Assembly (NCBI GenBank): GCA_022072145.1
Contig: JAJVIG010000005.1
Span: forward strand, 62,001 to 126,000
Source: Pseudomonadales bacterium
GTDB lineage: Bacteria > Pseudomonadota > Gammaproteobacteria > Pseudomonadales > UBA5518
Reading direction: 5' to 3'
DNA length: 64,000 bases
In this document: one piece after another, positions 52,799-64,000 of the stretch
Position numbering within the stretch: position 1 is the first letter of the stretch
Layout of the letters: every line of letters starts with the position of its first letter
Translations under genes and position numbers: made by a program
Notes under the pieces: model-generated
Seen by the model: the letters and a program-made list of their open reading frames with translations, nothing else
Database searches by the model: none
What the model was told of the DNA's origin: nothing

Positions 52799-53866
52799 AT
52801 GGCGCTGCGCGTAGAGACGGTGATGATGGGGCCCGACACCGGCCAGTACGCCGGCAAGGGGCAGGCCGTGACCGGCATCGCGCGCATCGCCACCGATGCG
52901 CGCCGGCTCGAGGCGCTGGGCTTCGACGGCATCACCGCGCCCGAGGCCGGGCACGACCCGTACCTGCCGCTGGCCTTCGCCGCCGAGCACACCGGGCGGG
53001 TGCGCCTCGGCACCAACGTCGCTATCTCGTTCCCGCGCAGCCCGATGGTCACCGCGCAGCTCGCGTGGGACCTGCAGAACTACTCGGGCGGGCGCTTCGC
53101 GCTCGGCATCGGCACCCAGATCAAGGGCCACAACGAGCGCCGCTACGCGACGCCGTGGCCGTCGGCACCCGGGCCGCGCATGCGCGAGTACGTGCTGTGC
53201 CTGCGCGCGATGTTCCGTTCGTTCCAGAACCCGCGCGCGCCGGAGTACTTCGAGGGCGAGCACTACCGTTTCACGATGCTGCCGCCGTTCTTCAATCCGG
53301 GGCCGATCGGGCACCCGCAGGTGCCGATCCACGTCGCCGCGGTGAATCCGTACATGGCACGCATGGCCGGGGAGATCTGCGACGGGCTGCGCCTGCACCC
53401 GGTGGCGACCTTCGCCTACACGCGCGACGTGCTGCTGCCGGCGATCGCCGCGGGCGCGGCGCGCGCGGGGCGCGAGGCGGCGGCGTTCGAGCTGATCGGC
53501 GCGCCGTTCCTCGCGTTGGGGAGCAACGAGGAAGAATTGCGCAAGTCGATGGATGCGCTGCGCCAGAACATCTCGTTCTACGCCTCGACGCGCTCGTACC
53601 ACGCGGTGCTCGCCTTCCACGGCTGGGAAGACGTCGGCATGGAACTGCACCGCCTGTCGCTGGCCGGCAAGTGGGCCGAGATGCCGGCGCTGATCACCGA
53701 CCAGATGCTCGAACAGTGGGCGGTGATCGCGCTGTACGAGGACTTCGCCGAACGCCTGCGCGAGCGCGCGCAGGGTGTGTTCGGCACGGTGCTGATCGAC
53801 CTGTCGGCGGCGGCGCGCGCCGACGACGAATTCGTGCGCGAGACCGTGCGTCGCCTGCACGCCTGA
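52799..53866 (+). CDS. Luciferase-like (LLM) flavin oxidoreductase
   Basis: A 355-residue LLM-family TIM barrel, TIGR03617-like. Motifs are TAPEAGHDPYLPLAFAAEHT, VRLGTNVAISFPRSP, YSGGRFALGIGTQIKGH and HPQVPIHVAAVNPYMARMAG. It differs clearly from the first LLM protein (33366). F420 or FMN use cannot be decided. It lies between an enoyl-CoA hydratase and a CoA-transferase in one plus-strand run. Confidence 0.83.
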   Translation: MALRVETVMMGPDTGQYAGKGQAVTGIARIATDARRLEALGFDGITAPEAGHDPYLPLAFAAEHTGRVRLGTNVAISFPRSPMVTAQLAWDLQNYSGGRFALGIGTQIKGHNERRYATPWPSAPGPRMREYVLCLRAMFRSFQNPRAPEYFEGEHYRFTMLPPFFNPGPIGHPQVPIHVAAVNPYMARMAGEICDGLRLHPVATFAYTRDVLLPAIAAGAARAGREAAAFELIGAPFLALGSNEEELRKSMDALRQNISFYASTRSYHAVLAFHGWEDVGMELHRLSLAGKWAEMPALITDQMLEQWAVIALYEDFAERLRERAQGVFGTVLIDLSAAARADDEFVRETVRRLHA

Positions 53867-53896
53867 GCCATACCGATCGAACCACGGGGTAACACG

Positions 53897-55147
53897 ATGA
53901 CCGCACCGACCACCGCGACCGGACCGCTCGCCGGGCTGCGCGTACTCGACATCTCGACCATGCTGGCCGGCCCGTACGGGGCTACGCTGCTCGGCGACCT
54001 CGGCGCCGACGTGATCCGTGTCGAATCCCACTACGGCGACGAGAGCCGCCACCTCGGCCCGAAGCGCGGCACCGAGCGCGGACCGTACCTGAGCCTCAAC
54101 CGCAACAAGCGCGACATCGTGATCGACCTGCAGCAGGGCGACGCGCGCGAGGTGTTCGCGCGGCTGGTGCGCACCGCCGACGTGCTGATCACCAACATCC
54201 GCGAACCCGCGCTCAGCAAGCTCGGCCTGAACTACGAGCAGGTCGCCGAACTGAAGCAGGACATCGTCTGGGTGGGCGTCACGGCGTTCGGTCCGGACGG
54301 TCCCTACGCGGGGCGGCCCGGCATCGACTTCCTCGCCCAGGGCTACGCCGGCGTGCTGGCGCTGAACGGCGACCCCGACGGTGCGCCGGTGCGCACCGGC
54401 TTCCCGGCCGTAGACGTGATCACCTCGCTGCTGGTCGCCAACGCGGCGCAGGCGGCGCTGCGGGTGCGTGACCGCACCGGCGAGGGCCAGCGCGTCGAGG
54501 TCTCGCTGCTGGATTCGCTGATGCACGCGCAGGCGAGCTCGATCGGCGCCTACCTCACCACCGGCGAGGCGCCGGTGCGCACCGGCAACCGCAGCCTCTA
54601 CTTCGCGCCGTCGGGCGTCTACCCCACGCGTGACGGCGGCCACGTCGTGATCACCACGCCGGGCGAGAAGTTCTTCGGCAAGCTGTGCCGCGCGCTCGAG
54701 GTCGACTGGGACACCGATCCGCGCTTCCACGACATCACGGCGCGGCTCGTGAACCAGGACGAGCTCGATCGCGTGGTGTCCGAGCGCACCAGCGCGTACA
54801 CGCGCGAGGAACTGATCCCCAGGCTGGTCGCGGCCGACGTGCTGACCGCTCCGATCAACCAGGTCGAGGACGTGGTGCACGATCCGCAGATCCTGCACAA
54901 CAACATGATCGTCTCCACCCAGCACCCCGCGCTCGGCGAGCTGCAGCTCACCGGCGTGCCGATCCGCTTCTACCGCACCCCCGGCAGCGTGCGCCTGCAT
55001 CCGCCGATGCTGGGCGAGAACACGCGCGAGCTGATGGCGGAGCTGGGCTATTCGGTCGCCGAGGTCGATGCGCTGATCGCTGCCGGGCTGGTGGCCGACA
55101 CCGCCGACATCGAGGCGAGGCGCGCGGCACGCCGCAAGCCCTCCTGA
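53897..55147 (+). CDS. Family III CoA-transferase
   Basis: A 416-residue CaiB/BaiF protein, last gene of the catabolic run. It has GPLAGLRVLDISTMLAGPYG, DLGADVIRVESHYGDESR, and the likely catalytic Asp in GFPAVDVITSL near residue 173. It ends 12 bp before the convergent atpG stop. The catabolic island ends here. Confidence 0.88.
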   Translation: MTAPTTATGPLAGLRVLDISTMLAGPYGATLLGDLGADVIRVESHYGDESRHLGPKRGTERGPYLSLNRNKRDIVIDLQQGDAREVFARLVRTADVLITNIREPALSKLGLNYEQVAELKQDIVWVGVTAFGPDGPYAGRPGIDFLAQGYAGVLALNGDPDGAPVRTGFPAVDVITSLLVANAAQAALRVRDRTGEGQRVEVSLLDSLMHAQASSIGAYLTTGEAPVRTGNRSLYFAPSGVYPTRDGGHVVITTPGEKFFGKLCRALEVDWDTDPRFHDITARLVNQDELDRVVSERTSAYTREELIPRLVAADVLTAPINQVEDVVHDPQILHNNMIVSTQHPALGELQLTGVPIRFYRTPGSVRLHPPMLGENTRELMAELGYSVAEVDALIAAGLVADTADIEARRAARRKPS

Positions 55148-55159
55148 TCCCGCGCCGGG

Positions 55160-56038
55160 TCAGCGCGGCGCGTGCAGCGTCGCCGCGGGTGCGCGCCCGC
55201 GCGGATCGGCGTCCTGCGTCGAGAGCAGGATCACCTCGATCTCCTCGGTGATGTCCTCCTGGCGCTGCGCGTTCCACGCGAGCCGCAGCCGCGCGCGGTC
55301 CTCGTCGAGCTTCTTCAGCGCCTGGTCCATGTGCAGGTGGCGCTGGCGGTTCTCGGCCATCAAGGAACTGAACAGCACCTCGTTCAGCGCCGCATGCAGG
55401 TACTGCGCGGCGAGCGCGGGCCGCAGTTCGTGCGCCTCGACGTGCAGCAGTGGCGCGAAGGCGCGTCGCGGCGCCGCCGGCAGGTTGTGCACCGGCAACA
55501 GCTCGCGCAGGCGTACCGCGCCGCTCGCATCGCAGTGATGCAGCGCGCTCAGCGCGCAGCCCGCCCACTCGGGCGCGTTCTGCAGCGCACCGAGTTCGCG
55601 CGTCAACCGCGCCAGCACGCGCGGCACCTCGTCGGCGACGCTCGCGCCGGGCAGCGCGAGCAGGGCTTCTCCCGCGTCCTCCAGCCGGCTGCCGAGGCGC
55701 TGGCCGATGGCGAGCCACGCCGGTGGCGCCGCGCGCTTCGCGCACAGCGTGTCGCGCGCGCGCAGCAGCGTTTCGTTGAAGTCGCCGCAAAAACCCTGCT
55801 CCGAGCCGACCACGATGCAGATCTCGCGCGCGGGTGGCGCGGCGGCGGCAGGGTCGGGGTGCCAGGCGAGGAACTCCGCCAGCGCGTCCTCGATGCCGCG
55901 CACCATGCGGCGCTGCGCGTGCAGGAACTCCTGCAGCGTGTGCGTTTCCATCAGCGCCAGGGCGCGCATCGCCGACATCACGCCGGCGATGTCGTCGAGC
56001 GCGCCCAGATGGTGCGCGAGTTCATGCCGACGGCTCAC
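55160..56038 (-). CDS. atpG: N-type ATPase gamma subunit
   Basis: A 292-residue F1 gamma-like subunit, the rotor shaft. The N-terminal helix ([21 protein letters not shown]) and the C-terminal helix with [18 protein letters not shown] and [16 protein letters not shown] are typical of the alternative (N-type) ATPase gamma, which differs strongly from the normal one. Last gene of the operon; the ATG overlaps the atpA stop by 17 bp. Confidence 0.88.
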   Translation of the reverse strand: MSRRHELAHHLGALDDIAGVMSAMRALALMETHTLQEFLHAQRRMVRGIEDALAEFLAWHPDPAAAAPPAREICIVVGSEQGFCGDFNETLLRARDTLCAKRAAPPAWLAIGQRLGSRLEDAGEALLALPGASVADEVPRVLARLTRELGALQNAPEWAGCALSALHHCDASGAVRLRELLPVHNLPAAPRRAFAPLLHVEAHELRPALAAQYLHAALNEVLFSSLMAENRQRHLHMDQALKKLDEDRARLRLAWNAQRQEDITEEIEVILLSTQDADPRGRAPAATLHAPR

Positions 56039-57518
56039 GCGTTCCTTCCCCGAGGGCGGTTCTCACCGCGTTCACCCAGTCGGCGCGCTCGCTGCCCAGT
56101 GACGGTCCGTGGGCGCCGATCGCTCCCAGCAGTTGCGCGAGGCGCGAGCGCAGCTGCTGCGGGTCCAGGCCGTCGAACATCCCCTCGTTGCAGGCGATCA
56201 GCCAGGTCAGGTGCTGCTCGGGCGCCAGCGGCGACAGCCGGTCCTGCTTCAGCAGTTCGCGCAGCAGCCGCCCGCGGCGGATGCGCGCCTCGACGCTCGC
56301 CTCCAGGCGCGAGCCGAAGCGCGTGAAGATCTCGAGCTCCTGGAACTGCAGGTAGTCGAGCTTCATGCGGCCGGCCTCGGTCTTGATCGCGGGATGCTGT
56401 GCCTTGCCGCCGATGCGCGAGACCGAGCGCGTGACGTCGATGGCAGGCAGGAAGCCGGCGGCGAACAGCCGCGGGTCGAGGTAGATCTGGCCGTCGGTGA
56501 TCGAGATCAGGTTGGTGGGGATGTAGGCGGAGATCTCGCCCTGTTCGGTCTCCACCAGCGGCAGCGCCGTCATGCTGCCGCCGCCGCTGGCGGCGGCGAG
56601 GCGCGTGGAGCGCTCGAGCAGCCGCGAATGCAGGTAGAAGATGTCGCCCGGATACGCCTCGCGTCCCGGCGGGCGGCGCAGCAGCAGCGACAGTTCGCGG
56701 TAGGCGCGTGCGTGCGTGGTGAGGTCGTCGTAGACGATCAGCACGTCGCGGCCGGCCCACATCCAGCCCTCGGCGATCGCGCAGCCCGCGAACGGCGCGA
56801 TGTACTTCAGCCCCGGCGTGGCGCTGGCCTCGGCGACCACCACGCAGGTGTAGGCGAGCGCGCCGTGGCGGCGCAGCGTCTCCACGGTCGCGACCACGGT
56901 CGAGCGCTTCTGGCTGATCAGCACGTAGACGCACAGCACGTTGCGCCCGCGCTGGGCGATCACGGTATCGAGCGCCAGCGCGCTCTTGCCGGTGCCGGCG
57001 TCGCCGATGACCAGCTGGCGCTGGCCCTTGCCGATCGGGATCATGGTGTCGACGATCTTGCAGCCGGTGACCAGCGGGCGATCGACGAAGTCGCGCTGCG
57101 GGATCTGCGGCGACGGCGGCTCGAGCGCGCGGCGCGCGCTGGGGCGGATCGGCGGCCCGTCGTCGAGCGGATTGCCGGTCGGGTCGATCACGCGCCCGAG
57201 GTGGTCGTCGCCGGTGCCGATGTCGAGCGTGCGGCCGCCGAGAAAGGCCGCCGCGCCCGCCGCCAGCCCGTCGCGGCCGTTGCCGTGGTCGAGCAGGATC
57301 GCGCCGATGCGTTCCGCGCCCAGGTGGAACACCAGCCCGCGGCTGCCGTCCTCGAAGTGCAGCACCTCGTCCATCCCGGCCGACGGCAGTCCCTCGATCC
57401 ACGCGATGCCGTCGCCGACGGCGATCACGCGCCCGCGCTCGGCCACCCGCAGCCGCGGTGCGTAGCCGTCCAGCCAACTGGCCTGGCGCGCGAGGCCCGA
57501 GGGGCTCTCAGTCGCCAT
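56022..57518 (-). CDS. atpA: N-type ATPase alpha subunit
   Basis: A 498-residue F1 alpha subunit. The P-loop [14 protein letters not shown] is near residues 170-183, with [15 protein letters not shown] and the alpha-type [14 protein letters not shown] near the C-terminal part. It binds but does not hydrolyse nucleotide. Ribosomal coupling is tight: it overlaps atpF by 11 bp and atpG by 17 bp. Confidence 0.93.
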   Translation of the reverse strand: MATESPSGLARQASWLDGYAPRLRVAERGRVIAVGDGIAWIEGLPSAGMDEVLHFEDGSRGLVFHLGAERIGAILLDHGNGRDGLAAGAAAFLGGRTLDIGTGDDHLGRVIDPTGNPLDDGPPIRPSARRALEPPSPQIPQRDFVDRPLVTGCKIVDTMIPIGKGQRQLVIGDAGTGKSALALDTVIAQRGRNVLCVYVLISQKRSTVVATVETLRRHGALAYTCVVVAEASATPGLKYIAPFAGCAIAEGWMWAGRDVLIVYDDLTTHARAYRELSLLLRRPPGREAYPGDIFYLHSRLLERSTRLAAASGGGSMTALPLVETEQGEISAYIPTNLISITDGQIYLDPRLFAAGFLPAIDVTRSVSRIGGKAQHPAIKTEAGRMKLDYLQFQELEIFTRFGSRLEASVEARIRRGRLLRELLKQDRLSPLAPEQHLTWLIACNEGMFDGLDPQQLRSRLAQLLGAIGAHGPSLGSERADWVNAVRTALGEGTREPSA

Positions 57519-58257
57519 GGCGCGCGGCGCCGTCGAAGGCGCTCGCCTCGTCGGCGAGGTCGAGCTGCAGGTGCCACGGGCCGAGCGAGACGCGCAGCCC
57601 CGCGAGCAGCGCCGGGTCCTGTTCGAACAGCGGCGACAGCCGCGTGCCCAGGCGCTCCGACAGTGCGTCGGTGATGCGCGCGCGCAGCGCCTCGTCGAGC
57701 GCGAAGGCGCTGGTCACCCGCACGCTGGCCGCCGGGTCGGCGAGCGCATCGCGCAGGCCGCGTACCTGCTGTTCACCGAGCGAACCGAGGTCCTCGAGCA
57801 GCAGCTCGACCAGATGCTCCTCGAGCGCCGGGGTGGCGAGGCGTGCGAGCAGCGCCGCGGTGAATCGCCGCGCCTGCGCCAGCGCGCGGACCTCGAGCTC
57901 GCGCTGCAGTTCGCGCGCGTGGTGCGCCTCGACCGCCGCGTGGCGTGCCTTCTCCTCGTGGCACTCCTGTTCGATTTCCTCTAGGCGCCGTGTGCGTTCG
58001 CGCCCGAACTCGGCCTCGAGCGCGACGCGCGCGGCGGTCTTCTCGCGGTTCCACTCCGCCAGGCGGTCCTCGAACTGCGCCTGCAGCGCGCGCGCGTTCT
58101 CCTCGCTGGCGCGGGCGTCGGCGAGCGTGCGCTCGACGCCCTCGCGCCGCGCGCGCAGCGTGTCCATGACCGGGCGGTACAGGAAGCGCTGCAGGATCCA
58201 TACCAGCGCGAGGAAATTGACGATCTCCAGCGCGAAGGTCGTCCAGTCGATGTTCAT
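57508..58257 (-). CDS. atpF: N-type ATPase b subunit (extended AtpF)
   Basis: A 249-residue stator subunit, much longer than a usual b of about 156. One N-terminal membrane helix ([20 protein letters not shown]), a long charged coiled coil (about residues 30-130), and an extra C-terminal domain of about 110 residues ([35 protein letters not shown]) that likely replaces the missing delta subunit. No separate atpH is in the operon. This architecture is a hallmark of N-type ATPases. Confidence 0.87.
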   Translation of the reverse strand: MNIDWTTFALEIVNFLALVWILQRFLYRPVMDTLRARREGVERTLADARASEENARALQAQFEDRLAEWNREKTAARVALEAEFGRERTRRLEEIEQECHEEKARHAAVEAHHARELQRELEVRALAQARRFTAALLARLATPALEEHLVELLLEDLGSLGEQQVRGLRDALADPAASVRVTSAFALDEALRARITDALSERLGTRLSPLFEQDPALLAGLRVSLGPWHLQLDLADEASAFDGAARHGD

Positions 58258-58532
58258 CGCGCGAGCGGCTCCAGCAGGTATTCGATCAGCGGGTTGCGGA
58301 ACAGCACGATCAGCACGATCACCAGCACGTAGATCGCCAGCGATTCGATCATCGCCAGGCCGATGAACAACGTGCGCGTGATCGACTTTTCCGCTTCGGG
58401 CTGGCGCGCCAGCGCCTCCAGTGCCTGGGTGATCGCGCGCCCCATCGCGAGCGCCGGGAACATGGTCCCGATCGCGATGGCGAGCGCGGCGACGGCGGTC
58501 GAGATCAGTACGAACCAGTGCATCTCGTTCAT
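58254..58532 (-). CDS. atpE: N-type ATPase c subunit
   Basis: A 92-residue hairpin of two membrane helices forming the rotor ring. The loop ARQPEAEKSI is normal, and helix 2 holds the ion-binding Glu in IGLAMIESLAIYVLVIVL (ES..IY pattern). Helix 1 reads GTMFPALAMGRA; N-type c subunits I recall have Glu in place of this Met (GPALAEGRA), and sodium-type rings have Gln. One expected ion ligand is therefore missing. It overlaps atpB and atpF by 4 bp each. Confidence 0.93.
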   Translation of the reverse strand: MNEMHWFVLISTAVAALAIAIGTMFPALAMGRAITQALEALARQPEAEKSITRTLFIGLAMIESLAIYVLVIVLIVLFRNPLIEYLLEPLAR

Positions 58533-59230
58533 GGAGCGTTTCCTGTGGGCGGAGGGGTGGGAGATTCGCGGTCGGCGACCGACTGCATGCCGCCGGCAAT
58601 GTAGATCAGCGCCAGCATGCCGAGGATGAAGGCCTGCACCAGCGCCTCGATCACGTGCAGCATCAGGATAGGCACCGGCACCAGGAAGCCGGCGACCAGC
58701 AGCACCAGCAGCGCGGCCATCTCGAGGCTCATGATGTTGCCGAACAGGCGGATCGCGAGCGCCAGCGTGCGCGAGAACTCGCCGAGCACGTGAAACGGCA
58801 GCAGGATCGGACTCGGCGCGACGTAGTGGCGCAGGTACCGGCGCCAGCCGCTCGCGCGGATGCCGAACCAGTGCACCGACAGGAACACCAGCACCGCGAG
58901 CGCGGCGGTGGTCGAGAGATCGCCGGTAGGCGCGTGCAGACCCGGGATCAGGCCGAGCAGGTTCGCGCACACCGCGAACAGCCACAGCGTGCCGACGAAC
59001 GGCAGCAGCCGGTCGGGGTGCTCGGGCAGCACGCTGGCGATCGCGCCGTGGATCGTCTGCACGACGCCCTCGAGCGCGGTCTGCAGCAATCCGGGGCGGT
59101 CCACCGACAGCCGCAGGGTCGCCAGCCGGCAGCCCAGGCCCAGCACCAGCATGATCCCCCACGTGCCGACCACGGTGCGCGTGATGCCGAAGGGGCCCAG
59201 CCTGAACAGTACCTCGAGTTCTTCCATCAC
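58529..59230 (-). CDS. atpB: N-type ATPase a subunit
   Basis: A 233-residue membrane stator subunit. Several helices are evident; the essential Arg is in SRTLALAIRLFGNIMSLEM near residue 160, and the C-terminal helix has HVIEALVQAFILGMLALIYI. With the c ring it forms the ion path. It begins by overlapping the small gene upstream (atpQ) by 4 bp. Confidence 0.92.
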   Translation of the reverse strand: MMEELEVLFRLGPFGITRTVVGTWGIMLVLGLGCRLATLRLSVDRPGLLQTALEGVVQTIHGAIASVLPEHPDRLLPFVGTLWLFAVCANLLGLIPGLHAPTGDLSTTAALAVLVFLSVHWFGIRASGWRRYLRHYVAPSPILLPFHVLGEFSRTLALAIRLFGNIMSLEMAALLVLLVAGFLVPVPILMLHVIEALVQAFILGMLALIYIAGGMQSVADRESPTPPPTGNAP

Positions 59231-59495
59231 CAGTACTTCCTGACGAAGGCGTACACGTTGAACGCGCCGAGCGCCAGCCCGAGCAGGATCAGGTTGACCG
59301 TCCAGTGCACCGAGTAGCCGGCGGCCATCGAGTCCAGCCAGCGCCCGAGGTACGCGCCGGCGATCAGCGGCAGCAGGAACAGCAGCGACAGTGTGCCGAG
59401 GAACACGCTGTGCGCAAGCAGCGAGCGCCGCTCGTGCTCCGCCTTCCCGAGGCGGCGCTGGTCGCGGTCCACTCCCTGGCGCCAGTTCTCGTCGC

Positions 59496-59499
<4 letters not shown>
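59227..59499 (-). CDS. atpQ: N-type ATPase AtpQ (AtpI-like) membrane protein
   Basis: A 90-residue protein with two membrane helices (LGTLSLLFLLPLIAGAYLG and TVNLILLGLALGAFNVYAFV) separated by RWLDSMAAG. It fits the ATPase_gene1/AtpQ family that lies between atpC and atpB in N-type operons and is thought to help ring assembly. In the standard operon an additional gene, atpR, lies between atpQ and atpB. Here atpQ overlaps atpB by 4 bp, so atpR is absent. Confidence 0.82.
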
Positions 59500-61666
<2,167 letters not shown>

Positions 61667-61676
61667 TTATGTCGCC

Positions 61677-61706
61677 TTGCCGGCTTCTGGCAGCGCTTAC
61701 TACACT
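61677..61706 (+). promoter_or_regulatory. Weak candidate promoter for the TonB receptor
   Basis: TTGCCG (61677-61682) and TACACT (61701-61706), 18 bp apart, precede the receptor start by about 117 bp. Confidence 0.3.
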
Positions 61707-61822
61707 CGCGCCGGGAGTACGAACCGCGGGGGGCGTGCGGGGTTGCCTTTTGTCTGCGCACAGCGGACTTCACGCAGCCGTCGTCCGTGATCCCGCCCAA
61801 GAACGATCGCGAGGGGAAACAC

Positions 61823-64000
61823 ATGAACGCAGTACGCAACATCGGTTCTTTCGGTGCCACCGGCTTTCGCGGCCGCGCACTGGCGGTGGCCATCGCCGCC
61901 GCCGGCTTCGGGGCGCTCGCCGCGGGCCCGGTAACGGCGCAGGACGGACCCGCAGCGAGCGGCGGCATCGAGGAGATGACGATCACCGCGCGGCGCCGCG
62001 AGGAGAACCTGCAGGAAGTGCCGGTGTCGGTCACCGCCTACAGCGCGGCCGATATCACCGATATCGGCATCACCGACATCTCGCACGTCAGCCAGATGAC
62101 GACCAACCTGATCATCGTGCCGAACACCGGCGGCAACGACGGCACCGCGGTGTGCATGCGCGGTCTGTGCCGCACCGACTTCACGATCACCGAAGACCCG
62201 ATGGTCGGCATCTACCTCGACGGCGTCTACATCGGCAAGTCGGTCGGTTCGCTGTTCGACGTGGCGACGCTGGAGCGCGTGGAAGTGCTGCGCGGACCGC
62301 AGGGCACGCTGTACGGCAAGAACACCGTCGGCGGCGCCGTGATCCTGCACACCCGCAAGCCCGGTGACGAGATGGGCGGCGAACTCACGCTGACCGCCGG
62401 CAACTTCGGTCGCAAGGACGGCAAGGCGTACTTCGAGACGCCGGTCACCGAGAATCTGTCGGCGAGCGTGGCGCTGCTGTCCAAGCGTCGCGATCCCTTC
62501 GTCGAGAACACGCTCGGCGACGACATCTGGGACGAGGACAACCAGGTGCTGCGTGGCGCCGTGCGCTGGACTCCGAGCGAGATGCTGACGGTCGACTACG
62601 CCTACGACTGGCAGAAGAAGCGCGAGCGCGCGATGGTGTCGCAGATCACTTCCGCCACCGGCTATCTCGGTTTCCTGCACGGCGACAACGTGCATCCGGA
62701 CCGCGAGGACACCGTCTCGAGCTTCGGCCCCTCGATCAACAACGTCGACATCGAAGGCCACGGCCTGACGCTGGCGTGGGACCTCGGTGAGCTCGGCGCC
62801 TTCAGCGACCTGACGCTGAAGTCGATCACCGGCTACCGCGAGTCGAAGAACCTGCTGGTCAACAACGCCTTCGGCGCCAGGACCGAGTTGCTGTTCAACC
62901 GTCCCGACCATTTCATCCTCGACTCGAAGAGCCAGGAATTCCAGCTCTCCGGCAGTGGCTTCGACGGCTTCGCGGACTTCGTCGCCGGCGTGTTCTACTT
63001 CAACGAGAGCGGCGACTACGTCAACAACCAGGTCATCGACGTGTTCGCGCTCAACCAGCAGTTCTACACGGAGATCGACAACACCAGCAAGGCGGTGTTC
63101 GGCGAGGTCTCGCTGCACTTCACCGAGCAGCTGACGGCCTCGGTCGGCCTGCGCTACACCGACGAGCAGCGCGAGCAGGACCACGTCGTTTCGCTGAATG
63201 GCGGTCGCGGCTTCAGCTACTTCGACAGCTACAACCAGACGTACGGCGGTTATCCGGCCGCGATTCCGACCGAGATCGACGACCAGGGCGTCTCGCCGCG
63301 CATCACGCTGAACTACCAGTGGAACGACGACCTGATGACCTACGTCGGCTTCACGCGCGGCTTCAAGAGCGGCGGCTTCAACGCGCGCTCGACGACACCG
63401 CTGCAGTGGGGGCCGTACGACGACATGCAGGTCGACAGCTACGAGGCCGGCGTGAAGTCGATGTGGATGGACAACCGCGTGCGCCTGAACGCCGCGGTGT
63501 TCTACCAGGACCTCAGCGACATGCAGACGCAGGTCAACGCGGTCGACCCGGGGTCCCAGGGCGGCTACTCGACGGTGGTGCAGAACGCCGCGTCGGCGAC
63601 CATCCAGGGCCTCGAGCTCGAGGCGGTCGTGATGCTGATCGAGGGTCTCGACATCACGGCCGGCTACGGCTACGTGGATGCCGAGTACGACGAGTTCCTG
63701 TCCTTCGACAACATCAGCGGCGCGATCGCCGACATCTCCAACGACCGCGGCTTCGAGTTCACGCCGGAGCACAGCTACAACGTGTCGCTGAACTACACGT
63801 TCCCGCGGTTCGTGCCCAACGGCGACGTGCGTGCGCGGCTGGACTGGTCGGGCATGAGCGAGCACGTGTTCACGCCCAAGCTGAGCGGCAACAAGGACAT
63901 CGCGCAGGACGGCTACGACCTGTTCAACTTCCGCCTCGCGTGGGAAGACATCGCGGTCGGCTGCTGCAACGACGGCCGCATGGCGGTGGCGGCGTGGGTG
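61823..64000 (+). CDS. TonB-dependent outer-membrane receptor (3' truncated)
   Basis: At least 726 residues, cut by the window end, and missing from the ORF track for lack of a stop. A signal peptide (ALAVAIAAAGFGALAAG, cleaved near AQDG) is followed by a TonB-box-like segment EEMTITARRREENLQEVPVS. The plug domain shows DGVYIGKSVG, VEVLRGPQGTLYGKNTVGGA, and the barrel has strand motifs such as VGLRYTDEQREQ and YVGFTRGFKSGGFNAR. It imports a large or scarce nutrient using the ExbBD-TonB system. The substrate is unknown: Halieaceae- and sphingomonad-like receptors of this type often flank hydrocarbon or steroid genes. GAGGGGAAACAC precedes the ATG. Confidence 0.9.
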   Translation, partial: MNAVRNIGSFGATGFRGRALAVAIAAAGFGALAAGPVTAQDGPAASGGIEEMTITARRREENLQEVPVSVTAYSAADITDIGITDISHVSQMTTNLIIVPNTGGNDGTAVCMRGLCRTDFTITEDPMVGIYLDGVYIGKSVGSLFDVATLERVEVLRGPQGTLYGKNTVGGAVILHTRKPGDEMGGELTLTAGNFGRKDGKAYFETPVTENLSASVALLSKRRDPFVENTLGDDIWDEDNQVLRGAVRWTPSEMLTVDYAYDWQKKRERAMVSQITSATGYLGFLHGDNVHPDREDTVSSFGPSINNVDIEGHGLTLAWDLGELGAFSDLTLKSITGYRESKNLLVNNAFGARTELLFNRPDHFILDSKSQEFQLSGSGFDGFADFVAGVFYFNESGDYVNNQVIDVFALNQQFYTEIDNTSKAVFGEVSLHFTEQLTASVGLRYTDEQREQDHVVSLNGGRGFSYFDSYNQTYGGYPAAIPTEIDDQGVSPRITLNYQWNDDLMTYVGFTRGFKSGGFNARSTTPLQWGPYDDMQVDSYEAGVKSMWMDNRVRLNAAVFYQDLSDMQTQVNAVDPGSQGGYSTVVQNAASATIQGLELEAVVMLIEGLDITAGYGYVDAEYDEFLSFDNISGAIADISNDRGFEFTPEHSYNVSLNYTFPRFVPNGDVRARLDWSGMSEHVFTPKLSGNKDIAQDGYDLFNFRLAWEDIAVGCCNDGRMAVAAWV

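Overview
The window is high-GC DNA from a free-living gammaproteobacterium. The left 11 kb carries a gene order familiar from Pseudomonas-like chromosomes: exbB-exbD-msbA-lpxK-kdsB-low-molecular-weight phosphatase-murB, then gacA/uvrY-uvrC-pgsA-tRNA-Gly-tRNA-Cys-tRNA-Leu. I cannot name the genus. The TonB-dependent receptor at the right edge and the many acyl-CoA genes fit an aerobic degrader of hydrophobic or cyclic carboxylic acids.

Layout. 0.2-11.1 kb: rdgC (minus strand), the envelope and lipid A operon, the GacA-type regulator with uvrC and pgsA, and a three-tRNA operon. Just beyond the tRNAs lies what looks like the wreck of an MntA-HepT type toxin-antitoxin pair. 11.3-15.7 kb: a minus-strand set of thiamine-dependent E1 alpha, E1 beta, a stand-alone lipoyl domain and an SDR, divergent from a LuxR-type regulator. 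15.8-23.5 kb: DUF3297, a CoxG-like protein, then a minus-strand operon (EtfA, DUF35 protein, thiolase-like protein, membrane iron-sulfur oxidoreductase, NTF2-like protein), followed by a divergent amidohydrolase and a small unknown protein.

23.6-55.1 kb: an acyl-CoA catabolic island. It has seven family III CoA-transferase genes (eight domains), a split acyl-CoA dehydrogenase pair, a hot-dog hydratase pair, four crotonase-fold enzymes, a second thiolase/DUF35 pair, two luciferase-like oxidoreductases, an acyl-CoA synthetase, a three-subunit molybdenum hydroxylase, a nitronate monooxygenase and EtfB. My inference is that these genes activate, dehydrogenate, hydrate and split (probably by retro-aldol cleavage) a branched or alicyclic acid. 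ETF would collect electrons and the membrane iron-sulfur protein would pass them to quinone. The substrate cannot be read from sequence. A purple-acid-phosphatase-like lipoprotein, a TPR protein and a perfect 26-bp-arm hairpin sit in the middle.

55.1-61.3 kb: a compact minus-strand N-type (alternative) F1Fo-ATPase operon, atpD-C-Q-B-E-F-A-G, every gene overlapping the next. It lacks atpR, and its c subunit lacks the usual helix-1 carboxylate. 61.3-64 kb: a 13-bp tandem repeat array between divergent promoters, then a TonB-dependent receptor truncated by the window end. Four clusters of short related palindromes (REP-like) sit at gene 3' ends across the window.
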